Shown piece after piece: positions 46,470-55,345 of a DNA stretch of 64,000 nt; within the stretch, counting starts at the first letter, position 1; the number at the start of each line of letters is the position of its first letter. A program made the position numbers and the translations under genes. The stretch comes from Verrucomicrobiota bacterium (GTDB taxonomy: Bacteria > Verrucomicrobiota > Verrucomicrobiia > Limisphaerales > PALSA-1396), in contig JACQFP010000023.1 in the NCBI GenBank assembly GCA_016200005.1, positions 1 to 64,000 of the forward strand, in the 5' to 3' direction. Under the pieces are notes generated by a model. The model searched no databases. It saw only the letters and a program-made list of their open reading frames with translations, and was not told the DNA's origin.

Positions 46470-47749
46470 GCCGCCACGACTTCTTCCTTTTTCGCATCCC
46501 AAAGCATCGTCTTGTTCTGACGATACGATTCCACGGCGAGTTTTATCGCCACCATCGTGGATGCGCCGAGATCCACATTGCAATGGAGCGTGCCGTTGCC
46601 GCGCAGCACATCAATGAAGTTGCCTTCCAAGTCGCGGCGCGGTTTGAGCGGGATGCGGACTTCTTCCTTGCCGTCGTTCTTCGCTTTGAACTCTGCGCCG
46701 AAATCGCCGTTGAAACGCAGGAATGGTTCGCCGCCGAGTTCCATCGTGCCGTACTTCCCGTAGATGCGGTCAGGAATGCCGGCGTCATTGGTGAGCGTGC
46801 TGACCAGGAAGAGCGACCACTCGCTCGGATAATCCGCGGTCATCAGGAACGTGTCGGGAATGTCGCGGCCGTCCTTCTCGATGTAGAGGCCGCCGCTGGC
46901 GTTGACGCGGCGCGGATATTCGCCGTCCGGCCCGGCGATTGCGATGAGCAACGGCGCAAGCTTGTGATAAAGCAAATCCGTGGCGACGCCGCCGTTGTAG
47001 GGCCAGTATTTGCGAAAGCGAAAAAAGTGTTCGGGATTCCACGGAATCTTCGGTGCGAGTCCCCACTTGTGACCGAGCCACATGTCCCAATCAATGTAAT
47101 CCTCGCCGGTTTTATGCGGGCCGGCGGACGAATCAATCGTTTGATGTGTGTTGAACAGGCAGACGCGCGCGTTGCGATTGTAGCTGCCGTGTGCCCACGT
47201 CACTTTGCCGATGCGCCCGGCCTGGATCGCTTCACGCGCCTGCCAGAAACTGTCGTTGGCCGTTCCGTTTGGGCCGACTTGCAGGATTTTCTTGGTGCGC
47301 TTCACGGCTTCGCGCAATTCAATCGCCTGCGCGACGGTATGGGTCATCGGCTTTTCGACATAGACGTGCTTGCCGGCTTCCATCGCATCGATGGAAATCT
47401 TCGCGTGCCAATGATCGGGTGTGGCGATGAGCACCGCGTCAATATCTTTTCGTTCCAGAAGTTTCCGGTAATCGAGATAGCCGTCGCCTACGCAAATGCT
47501 TTTGGCCCGCGTGACCCGACGCTGGTAAACATCGGAGACCGCCAGCACCTTGATATTGTCCGGCTCGCTCCGTTTCACGAGGCTGTTCACGTGCCCCGTG
47601 CCTTGACCACCACAGCCAATGACACCGAAGCCGAGACGGTCATTCGCACCTAATACAGTCTGGGGCGTCAAACCGCCGATCACCAGAACCCCGGCGGAAG
47701 CTGCGGAAGTTTTCAGAAAATCGCGTCGAGTAAGGTTGCTGGCACTCAT
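46466..47749 (-). CDS. Tat-exported Gfo/Idh/MocA oxidoreductase
   Basis: The 427-residue product starts with a twin-arginine signal (TRRDFLKTSAASAGVLVIGG). The Rossmann motif is GFGVIGCGGQGTGHVNSL, then VLIATPDHWHAKISIDAM and the catalytic EKPMTHT. The C-terminal half is the usual Gfo sheet with WPYNGGVATDLLYHKLAPL. Export with a folded cofactor is normal for this subgroup in Verrucomicrobia and Planctomycetes. It could oxidise sugars at C3, supplying the DUF1080 protein encoded next. It begins one base after the upstream gene's stop. Confidence 0.9.
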   Translation of the reverse strand: MSASNLTRRDFLKTSAASAGVLVIGGLTPQTVLGANDRLGFGVIGCGGQGTGHVNSLVKRSEPDNIKVLAVSDVYQRRVTRAKSICVGDGYLDYRKLLERKDIDAVLIATPDHWHAKISIDAMEAGKHVYVEKPMTHTVAQAIELREAVKRTKKILQVGPNGTANDSFWQAREAIQAGRIGKVTWAHGSYNRNARVCLFNTHQTIDSSAGPHKTGEDYIDWDMWLGHKWGLAPKIPWNPEHFFRFRKYWPYNGGVATDLLYHKLAPLLIAIAGPDGEYPRRVNASGGLYIEKDGRDIPDTFLMTADYPSEWSLFLVSTLTNDAGIPDRIYGKYGTMELGGEPFLRFNGDFGAEFKAKNDGKEEVRIPLKPRRDLEGNFIDVLRGNGTLHCNVDLGASTMVAIKLAVESYRQNKTMLWDAKKEEVVAA

Positions 47750-47750
47750 T

Positions 47751-50216
47751 TCACGGTTGGGTAAACAGTGCGCGATGAACCGGCGCGGGGTAAGGCACAT
47801 GCGGCCCTTTGGCCACGTACCAAAGAATGCGGTTGAGTTCATCTTCCGGCGCGAGATCATATTCGCTGAAGTTCATCCGACTGGATTCTTTCGCGAAGGG
47901 AGATTTCGCCGTGTTCTTTGCATACAAATCGACCTTGGGCGTCAACATGGTGTAGGGAGTCGCTATGGGCGCGGGACGAAAGCAATTGAACATTGGGGTC
48001 GCGCCCGCGTCGTACTGCGTCAACGGCGGCAGACCGAGGATCAATTCCATCGTGCGGATCATGCTGGCGGTCGTGTAGAGCGTGCTATCGACAATGTGCC
48101 GCTTGCAATATGGACTGATGACCAGACCGACGGTACGATGCGCGTCCACGTGATCGGGACCATTCTGCGCATCGTCCTCAGTGACGAAGATGGCCATCTC
48201 CTTCCAGAATTTGCTGCGCGTCGCCGCTTCCACGATCTTGCCGAGCCCAATGTCGTTGCTCGCCACGCAGGCGTCCGGTGTAAACTCGCCGGGTCGAGTG
48301 CCGCGCGTATGGTTTTCGCCCAGGGACATGATCATGAAGCGCGGCAGATCGCCGCTCTTTTCCGCGGCCTGCAAATCCTTGATCCACCAGTCCACCCGGT
48401 CCTTGTCGCGTCCAGGACCCCAAGTCCCACGATTGATTGAGGGAACACGTTGCGCGCCTTCACCGTAGTTTTTGAAACTCACCCCGTGGCGGCGGCACAA
48501 GTCCCAGAGATAACCGGCGGCGGGATTTTCCATTTCTTCGTTGCCATGCATGCGACCGTGCTTGGAGTAGGAGAGAATCCAGGACCGCTGATTGTAATCT
48601 GTGGCGATGGCGGCGTCGCACCAACTGTGTCCGTCCACGCTGACCTCGCCATTGCAATAAAAATTGTCGAGCAAGACGTAATCGCGCGCGAGTTGATGAT
48701 GGTTCGGGGTCACATTCTCGCCATACATGGTGAGCTTGGGATCGCCGTTGCCGGCGGGTTTGCCGTCGCTGTCCTTGAAATCGCCAAAGACCTGATCGTA
48801 GGTGCGGTTCTCTTTGATGATGTAGAGGACGTATTTGATGGGACAGGGTTCACCAACCTGGGTGGGAATGACACTGTGACTCCGCATCGGCGCGCGATGC
48901 AACGCCTCGGGTGTGTAAGGTGAATTGCGTCGGACCTGTTCCGTATAAGTCGCCATTTGCGCCGAACCGGGTTTGGCGATGAACGAAATGGAGCCTTCAA
49001 ACGTGTCGCCGATATAATCAAACGCCGGTGGTTTGTGCAGGCGGTCGGGTTCTTTCGTCCGGGCTGGCACGTTGGCGCGCGACTTCAGCCCTTTGCCGTT
49101 CGCGACCAGAAGTGTGCGATTGTCCGGACTGACGGCGAGTGCGCTCGGATACCAGCCGACGGGAATGAAGCCATCGGCGACTGACGTTTTTTCGTCGGTG
49201 ATATTGACAACCATCACGTTGTTGTTGTCCGAATTGGCGATGAACAAAGTCTTGCCATCCGGCGAAACGGCGACGGCGGACGGCGTGCTGCCTTCCGGCG
49301 ATTGCGGGTAGAGCGAAGTGGAAATGATTTCGCGCGTCCCGGCCCACAACGGGCGCGCCGGGCTGGCCGGAAGGCCGGGGTTTTCCAATGCTTTTGTCAT
49401 GATGACGTGCACCGTGTTGTCGCCGGCGCAGGCGACGAACAATCGGCCGTCCGGCGCCAGCGTCATGTCGTTGGGTCGGAGACCGACGGTGATGTCGCGC
49501 TCGCGCCGGTTCTTTTCCGTGTCAATAATGCTCAAGCTCCGACTTCCCCAGTTGCTCACGTAAAGGTAACGCTTGTCGGCACCCATCGCGCACGAGTGTG
49601 GGTATTGGCCGACGGGAATCGTCATCTCCAACGCGAGCGTGTCGGGATTGACCACCCAGATTTCGTGATTGCCCTGATTGCACACATAGAGTTTGCCAGT
49701 CGAGGGATGGACAGCGATGGAGCCAAGAAAAGTTCCCACCGCATCGGGCGATGGTTTCACCGTCATGTTCGTGGTGGCTTTGCCGTCTGCGTATTTGAAG
49801 GCGTGAATACTACCGGAATCTCCACCCGACACGAAAATCCGTTTGCCATCCTTGCTGAAGGCCAGACCATTCCACGCCACCGGCAACGGCACAAATTGCG
49901 CCACGCGTTTGCCTTCAAGATCGATCAGCGTCAAGCCAACGTTGATGAAACCGGCGCTCACTGCCACGAGCATTTTCTGGTCGGGCGAGATCATCATTTT
50001 GAGTGGCATGTCGCCCAACAGGACATGCTTGCCCGCTGGCGACACGCCCCAGCCATTGAACAAAAGATTCTCGTCTGGTTTCAGACCGGGCCGCTGCCGC
50101 AAGTCGGCGCTGTTGACGTCCTCGTTCGCCTTGCGTGTGTTCGATTGCCCTTGAGTGTTAAGCGCAATCATGGTGATAGACAGCGAAACGGCGAGTATGA
50201 GTGATGTTTGTTTCAT
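47751..50216 (-). CDS. Exported beta-propeller and phosphoesterase fusion protein
   Basis: The 821-residue product has a signal peptide (about 1-23) and two parts. Residues about 50-400 are YVTN/YncE-type beta-propeller blades (GKLYVCNQGNHEIWVVNPDT, KRYLYVSNWGSRSLSIIDT, GKTLFIANSDNNNVMVVN). Residues about 455-780 are an alkaline-phosphatase-like phosphoesterase (YVLYIIKENRTYDQVFGDF, GHSWCDAAIATDYNQRSW, FVTEDDAQNGPDHVDAHR), with metal-binding Asp and His residues. The combination is known in several phyla and probably cleaves phosphate esters outside the cell. It is the first gene of the six-gene operon running to 42282. Confidence 0.88.
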   Translation of the reverse strand: MKQTSLILAVSLSITMIALNTQGQSNTRKANEDVNSADLRQRPGLKPDENLLFNGWGVSPAGKHVLLGDMPLKMMISPDQKMLVAVSAGFINVGLTLIDLEGKRVAQFVPLPVAWNGLAFSKDGKRIFVSGGDSGSIHAFKYADGKATTNMTVKPSPDAVGTFLGSIAVHPSTGKLYVCNQGNHEIWVVNPDTLALEMTIPVGQYPHSCAMGADKRYLYVSNWGSRSLSIIDTEKNRRERDITVGLRPNDMTLAPDGRLFVACAGDNTVHVIMTKALENPGLPASPARPLWAGTREIISTSLYPQSPEGSTPSAVAVSPDGKTLFIANSDNNNVMVVNITDEKTSVADGFIPVGWYPSALAVSPDNRTLLVANGKGLKSRANVPARTKEPDRLHKPPAFDYIGDTFEGSISFIAKPGSAQMATYTEQVRRNSPYTPEALHRAPMRSHSVIPTQVGEPCPIKYVLYIIKENRTYDQVFGDFKDSDGKPAGNGDPKLTMYGENVTPNHHQLARDYVLLDNFYCNGEVSVDGHSWCDAAIATDYNQRSWILSYSKHGRMHGNEEMENPAAGYLWDLCRRHGVSFKNYGEGAQRVPSINRGTWGPGRDKDRVDWWIKDLQAAEKSGDLPRFMIMSLGENHTRGTRPGEFTPDACVASNDIGLGKIVEAATRSKFWKEMAIFVTEDDAQNGPDHVDAHRTVGLVISPYCKRHIVDSTLYTTASMIRTMELILGLPPLTQYDAGATPMFNCFRPAPIATPYTMLTPKVDLYAKNTAKSPFAKESSRMNFSEYDLAPEDELNRILWYVAKGPHVPYPAPVHRALFTQP

Positions 50217-50336
50217 AATAGGAACATTTTGTCGGCAATTAAATGGGCACTGTCACTGTTGTAGCGAGTTGCAAACGCGCGTCAAGCCGCAAGGGAGCAG
50301 GCTTGAATCAGAAGGGAGGGTCAGGTGAGTTCTGGT

Positions 50337-52907
50337 TCAAACTCCCTGAATTCGCTTTTCGTGTCCGGCCCATTCCTTTTCGCGCAGCAGGAACTTCTGG
50401 ATTTTGCCCGAACTGGTTCGCGGCAACGAGGGACGAAACTCAATGGCCGTTGGGATTTTGAAGCTGGCGAGTTTGCCGCGGCAGAATTTGATTAATTCCC
50501 GTTCGCTGGCCTTGACGCCGTCTTTGATTACGACAAAAGCCTTGGCCGTTTCCCCCAATTTTTGATGCGGCACGCCAACCACGGCCACTTCCGCCACCGC
50601 CGGATGGGTATAGAGCGTTTGCTCAATCTCGTTGGAGGAAACATTCTCGCCGCCTGTGATGATGATATCGCGCAACCGGTCGTGAAGCTCGATGTAACCA
50701 TCAGGATGCACCACGGCCAGATCGCCGCTGTGAAACCAGCCACCCCGGAAATCCTTGGCAGTGGCCTCGGGTTCTTTGTAGTAACCCTTCATCACGGTAG
50801 CCCCGCGCATGATAACTTCACCGATGGTTTGACCGTCGGATCGTACGTCGCGCAGGTTTTCGTCCACCACGCGCACCGGATCGCCGATGACGCGCGGAAC
50901 GCCCTGGCGGGACAAAAGATTCGCCTGTTGGGAAACCGAGTGCTCTTTCCAGTGAGCCTGAGCTTCGCAGACCGTGTAAGCTCCGTAAGTCTCGGTCAGC
51001 CCGTAACCGTGGATGACGCGAGCACCCAGTTCTTGCAAGTGTTGGATGAGGCTGGGAGAAGGTTGCGCGCCGCCGATCACCACCGTCAACGGCTGACGTA
51101 AAGTTTTCGGGCGATCGGCGTGATTGATCAACGCGGCCATGACGTTGGGGGCGCCGGACAAATGGGTCACTCCTTCATTGAGGATCAGCTGCCAGGCCCG
51201 GCCAGCGTCAAATCTGCGCTGGCAAATATGCGTGCCGCCAATGGCCGACACCGCCCACGTAAAACACCATCCATTGCAATGAAACATCGGCAGGGTCCAA
51301 AGATACTTTGTCTGCGGCGTAAGGCCGTCCTCGATGATTTCGCCCAACGCGTGCAAGTAAGCCCCCCGATGCACCACCATCACGCCTTTGGGCTTGCCGG
51401 TCGTGCCACTGGTGTAGTTCAGGCTGATGAGTTCGTCTTCATCCTTGAGAAGCCACGCCAGTGGCTTGGGATTCCCCCGGCGAAGAAATTCTTCGTATTC
51501 AATTTCACCGAGCGGTTTGGCGCCGCGTGTGTCGATGATGTCCACCACCTGCTTGAACTTTTCCAGATTGCTTAGAATGGGCCGCACGGTATTGCTGAAC
51601 TCCGAATCGACAAATAGAAACTTGCTGCCCGAATGGCCGAGAATGTATGCGATTTCTCCCGAACCGAGTCGGAAATTGATCGGCACCAATACACCACCGG
51701 CCAGCGGCACTCCGAAGTGAGCTTCCAACATGGCAGGCACGTTGGAACAAATGAAAGCCACCCGGTCTCCCGGTTCGAGGTCGGCATTGCGCAAGGCGGA
51801 CGCCAGCCGGTTTACTCGTTGCTGCAAATCGCCGTAGGTCCAGGATTGCGCGTTATATTTGACGGCCATCTTGTCGCGGTACACCAGCGCGCTGCGTTCC
51901 AGGAATTTCAACGGCGTGAGCAAGCCTTGCGGCGCACTGTGGTCGTTATTCGGATGCGCCAAGGACGTCTCAGCAGAGTGAGTGACCACGTTGTTGCGAG
52001 CGCGCTCCGATGGTGCGCGCTGACTCGCCGACGCCGGGAAGGGAGCTTTCTTGACCAGATCGACAAATGCCCGTGCCGCCGCCGACAGTTCTTTTCCGCG
52101 TCGCGAAATCAAGCCAATCTCGCGAAACAATTTTGGTTCGCGGACCGGCACCGCCACCACGTTGTCCCGCAGGACGCAGGCCACCAGTTGCGGGAGCAGC
52201 ATGACGCCCAAGCCGGCCTGCACCAAAGAGATGGCGGTTTCCTGCTCGCTGCATTCACAGACAATTTGTGGCTCGAACCCGGCAACCCGGCAGAAAGCAT
52301 TGGTGCGTTCCTGATGCACGCCACGAATGACGACGAACTGGTCGCGTTGAAGCTGACGCAACTCCAGGCTCTTCTTATCCGCCAATGAATGCTCGCCTGG
52401 CAAAACGGCAAAGAACGGTTCGTTCCAGATTTCCCGCGCTTCGAAGAGTTGGTTGTTGCAGGGAAGCTGCAAGAAGCCCAGCTCGGTGCTGGAGTCCTCC
52501 ACCAAGGCCGCCACGCCGAGCGAAGTTTCCTCCTGCAACACCAGATTGACGCACGGGTATTCGCGGCGAAAGCTTCGAAAAATATCCGCCAACCAATAAG
52601 TGCCGAGTGCGGGAATAAAAGCGATGGTCAATTTTCCGGCGCGCAACTCAGACACTTCTACAACGGATTGTTTCATCGACTCCGCCATGCCGAGCAGGGC
52701 TTGCGCCTTCTCAAAGAGAATTTCGCCGGCGGGGGTCAGAACCGTTTGCCGCTGGCCACGGATCAACAAGTTCGTGCCGAATTCTTTTTCCAGGTTCTGG
52801 ATTTGCAAACTGAGTGCAGGGGTGGCCAGATTCAACCGGCGGGCGGCGCGCGTAAAACTTTGTTCCCGCGCCACTTCGACGAAGTAACGTAACTGGTAGA
52901 GTTCCAT
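50337..52907 (-). CDS. LysR-type regulator fused to an acyl-CoA synthetase
   Basis: A single open frame of 856 residues. Residues 1-60 are a LysR winged helix (LRYFVEVAREQSFTRAARRLN), and 88-285 a LysR substrate-binding domain (KLTIAFIPALGTYWLADIFR, GLGVMLLPQLVA). A polar linker (about 286-330) leads into a complete AMP-forming acyl-CoA synthetase: YTSGTTGKPKGV at 498-509, HGYGLTETYG, GWFHSGDLAVVHPDGYIEL, and the C-terminal catalytic Lys835 in SSGKIQK. There is no stop between the halves. The linker contains a GTG (about 51987) that could start a separate synthetase. The substrate is likely a fatty or aromatic acid. Confidence 0.9.
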   Translation of the reverse strand: MELYQLRYFVEVAREQSFTRAARRLNLATPALSLQIQNLEKEFGTNLLIRGQRQTVLTPAGEILFEKAQALLGMAESMKQSVVEVSELRAGKLTIAFIPALGTYWLADIFRSFRREYPCVNLVLQEETSLGVAALVEDSSTELGFLQLPCNNQLFEAREIWNEPFFAVLPGEHSLADKKSLELRQLQRDQFVVIRGVHQERTNAFCRVAGFEPQIVCECSEQETAISLVQAGLGVMLLPQLVACVLRDNVVAVPVREPKLFREIGLISRRGKELSAAARAFVDLVKKAPFPASASQRAPSERARNNVVTHSAETSLAHPNNDHSAPQGLLTPLKFLERSALVYRDKMAVKYNAQSWTYGDLQQRVNRLASALRNADLEPGDRVAFICSNVPAMLEAHFGVPLAGGVLVPINFRLGSGEIAYILGHSGSKFLFVDSEFSNTVRPILSNLEKFKQVVDIIDTRGAKPLGEIEYEEFLRRGNPKPLAWLLKDEDELISLNYTSGTTGKPKGVMVVHRGAYLHALGEIIEDGLTPQTKYLWTLPMFHCNGWCFTWAVSAIGGTHICQRRFDAGRAWQLILNEGVTHLSGAPNVMAALINHADRPKTLRQPLTVVIGGAQPSPSLIQHLQELGARVIHGYGLTETYGAYTVCEAQAHWKEHSVSQQANLLSRQGVPRVIGDPVRVVDENLRDVRSDGQTIGEVIMRGATVMKGYYKEPEATAKDFRGGWFHSGDLAVVHPDGYIELHDRLRDIIITGGENVSSNEIEQTLYTHPAVAEVAVVGVPHQKLGETAKAFVVIKDGVKASERELIKFCRGKLASFKIPTAIEFRPSLPRTSSGKIQKFLLREKEWAGHEKRIQGV

Positions 52908-53115
52908 GTGCAGGAAAGCATTTCAGAATTCCGGTCAACAAACAAGCTTCATCACGCTGAGTTCGCCGACTTGGAGGGTCTCGAAAATTGACGAAAAACA
53001 ACATTGGCAATCGAGTTTCTGGACGGCTAGACTCCTGTCTCCAAGAATCTATAGTCCGGTTTTTCAACGCCGACTGGTCTGTATGCAGTTTGAGCTGCGG
53101 CTCGATAAATGATTT

Positions 53116-53481
53116 ATGAATCAACGTATCTTGGTGGTGGACGATGAAGCGCCCACCCGCGAATTACTTTCCCTCTACTTCAAAAAGCGCGGCTACGATG
53201 TGAGCACGGCCAGCACCGCCGAGGACACCCTGCGCCTCGTCAACGAAATGCCGCTGCAGCTCGTGATTCTCGATCTCAACCTCGGCGATTCCAACGGCCT
53301 GGACCTGCTGGCGCCGATTCAAAAGGCCCATCCTCAGATTCCGATCATCATCTTTTCGGGTATCGGTCTGGATGAAGAATCGTTGGCGCTGGCGCGCCAA
53401 AAAGGGGCGACCGGTTACATTCACAAAACCCAACCCCTCACGGAGATGCTCGCCGAAGTGCAACGGGCGCTCCAGAGCTGA
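53116..53481 (+). CDS. Stand-alone response-regulator receiver domain
   Basis: The 121-residue product is a CheY-like fold: acidic pair D9-D10 (VVDDE), phospho-acceptor D53 (VILDLNLGD), Ser81 in place of the usual Thr (IIIFSGIG) and the conserved K104 (YIHKTQPL). There is no output domain. It may pass phosphate to a partner or bind to it. No histidine kinase is nearby. It is divergent from the LysR fusion gene across 208 bases. Confidence 0.92.
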   Translation: MNQRILVVDDEAPTRELLSLYFKKRGYDVSTASTAEDTLRLVNEMPLQLVILDLNLGDSNGLDLLAPIQKAHPQIPIIIFSGIGLDEESLALARQKGATGYIHKTQPLTEMLAEVQRALQS

Positions 53482-53541
53482 ACGGTCGTCTTCAAGTCGG
53501 GGGCGTCTTCGGCGAATTCCAAGGCAGACGTTTTTCCCCGT

Positions 53542-55239
53542 TCACTTTTTCAACAACGGTTCGGGAATGGCCGCTCCGTCTTTGCGCGGATCGGAAGCGC
53601 CATAATTCACGCCCGCTGAAAAATCCCGCATCACCGCCTGGCCGCCGCCCACCGTCTGGCTGAAGCTGCCTTTCACCTGAACCTGATGCCCTTTGGCCGT
53701 CAGCGCTTCGATGACTCTCGCCAGAATACGCGACTCCACGGCAACGTCACAACCCTCGAACGAACCTTTGCTGAAGCGGGGCGCTTCCAACGCCGACTGA
53801 AGGTTCATCTTGTGGTCCGCCACGTTGGAAACAAACTGCGCGTGGGCCTGTGATTGATTCCATCCTCCCATGATGCCGAACGCGATGCGCAGGTCGCCCT
53901 TCGCCATCATTGCCGGAATAATTGTGTGCAACGGCCGTTTGTGTCCGACGAGATGATTCGGACTTTTGGGATCGAGCGAGAACAGGCCACCCCGGTTTTG
54001 CAGCACAAAGCCGCATTGATCCGGCACGAGACCTGAACCGAACGAACCGTAATTGCTTTGGATCAGCGAAACAATGTTCCCGTCCCGATCCACTGCGCAG
54101 AGGTAAGTTGTTTCGTTGCCCGCTGCGGGCGGAGTTCCCGCCTCGACGTGGCAATTCGCTTTGTCCATGTCGATGAGTTTAGCGCGCTGCCGGCCGTACT
54201 CCTTGGATAGAATGCCCGCGACAGGAATTTTGCTGAACTTCGGATCGGCCACGTAGCGCAGCATGTCGGCATAGGCCAGTTTCTTGGCTTCAATCATCAC
54301 GTGCAAATCCGTGACGGAGTTGTGTCCATATTCGGCGAGCGGAAAATTTTCCATCAGGTTCAGCATCGTGAGGGCGGCGATCCCCTGGCCGTTCGGCGGT
54401 ATTTCATAAACTGTCCAGCCGTGGTAGGTGGTGGAAATCGGTTCGACCCATTCACATGAATATTTAGCGAGGTCGTCGGCGTCAATTGTTCCCCCCTGGC
54501 GTATTGAATACTCGACCAGGTGCCGGGCGGTCTCGCCTTGGTAAAACCCATCGCGACCCTTCGCCGCGATCCGTCGGTAAGACTTAGCCAGGTCCTCATT
54601 GCGATAGATTTCGCCCAGCCGCGGCGGGCGGCCATTCGGCAAGTAGGTGCGCGTCGCGTTTTCATCCTTGCGCAACAAACTTTCGCCACCGGCCCAGTAT
54701 TCCGCGTCCAGTTCAGTGACCGGAAAACCCTTTTCCGCAAAGTGGATGGCCGGCGCGAGCACGTCCGCCAGTTTCTTTTTGCCAAAGCGACGGTTCAACT
54801 TTTCCAAACCTTCCACCGCGCCTGGCACCGTCACCGAATGAATTCCCTTCGACGGCATCGCTGCAAAACCCTTGCTCTTCAAAAACTCGATGCTCAATCC
54901 TTGCGCCGCCCAGCCGCTCGCGTTCAAGCCGTAAACCTTTCCACTCTTCGCCTCATACACGATTGCGAACAAGTCACCGCCAATGCCGCACATCATCGGC
55001 GCCACGACGCCCATCGTGGCGTTGGCAGCAATGGCCGCATCAATGGCATTGCCGCCCTCCGCGAGTATGGTGGCGCCGGCCTGCGACGCCAACGGATGCT
55101 CTGATGCGACGATGCCGCCGCGCGACACGGCCATCGAGCGCGCCTGGGTGCGATCCTGCGCTTCGGTTGGTTCGGCGATGAGGCTTTGCATGGTCACGAT
55201 GATGACGAGAATCCAGTGTGATTTGGCTGACGGGTTCAC
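53542..55239 (-). CDS. ggt: Gamma-glutamyltransferase
   Basis: The 565-residue product has a signal peptide (about 7-27, ILVIIVTMQSLIAEPTEA) and a complete GGT fold. It transfers gamma-glutamyl groups from glutathione or hydrolyses them in the periplasm. The nucleophile, freed by self-cleavage, should be Thr377 in GNETTYLCAVD. Upstream are GGNAIDAAIAANATMGVVAP and MCGIGGDLF; downstream are QSNYGSFGSG and GGGQAVM. The size is normal. It is convergent with the receiver gene. Confidence 0.94.
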   Translation of the reverse strand: MNPSAKSHWILVIIVTMQSLIAEPTEAQDRTQARSMAVSRGGIVASEHPLASQAGATILAEGGNAIDAAIAANATMGVVAPMMCGIGGDLFAIVYEAKSGKVYGLNASGWAAQGLSIEFLKSKGFAAMPSKGIHSVTVPGAVEGLEKLNRRFGKKKLADVLAPAIHFAEKGFPVTELDAEYWAGGESLLRKDENATRTYLPNGRPPRLGEIYRNEDLAKSYRRIAAKGRDGFYQGETARHLVEYSIRQGGTIDADDLAKYSCEWVEPISTTYHGWTVYEIPPNGQGIAALTMLNLMENFPLAEYGHNSVTDLHVMIEAKKLAYADMLRYVADPKFSKIPVAGILSKEYGRQRAKLIDMDKANCHVEAGTPPAAGNETTYLCAVDRDGNIVSLIQSNYGSFGSGLVPDQCGFVLQNRGGLFSLDPKSPNHLVGHKRPLHTIIPAMMAKGDLRIAFGIMGGWNQSQAHAQFVSNVADHKMNLQSALEAPRFSKGSFEGCDVAVESRILARVIEALTAKGHQVQVKGSFSQTVGGGQAVMRDFSAGVNYGASDPRKDGAAIPEPLLKK

Positions 55240-55345
55240 GAGTGCACACTCTACTGCATTCGCTAATGGAAAAAAAACAAAAAATCCGTGCAGACCAAAT
55301 GTTCTTATTCATAGACATTCTGGATTTGGATGGCGCTGCGTTGAT

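Noticed and set aside
46307-47653. Plus-strand open frame (448 residues) opposite the Tat-exported Gfo gene
   Set aside because: The minus strand encodes a complete Gfo/Idh protein with a Tat signal; the plus frame is Arg/His-rich without motifs.
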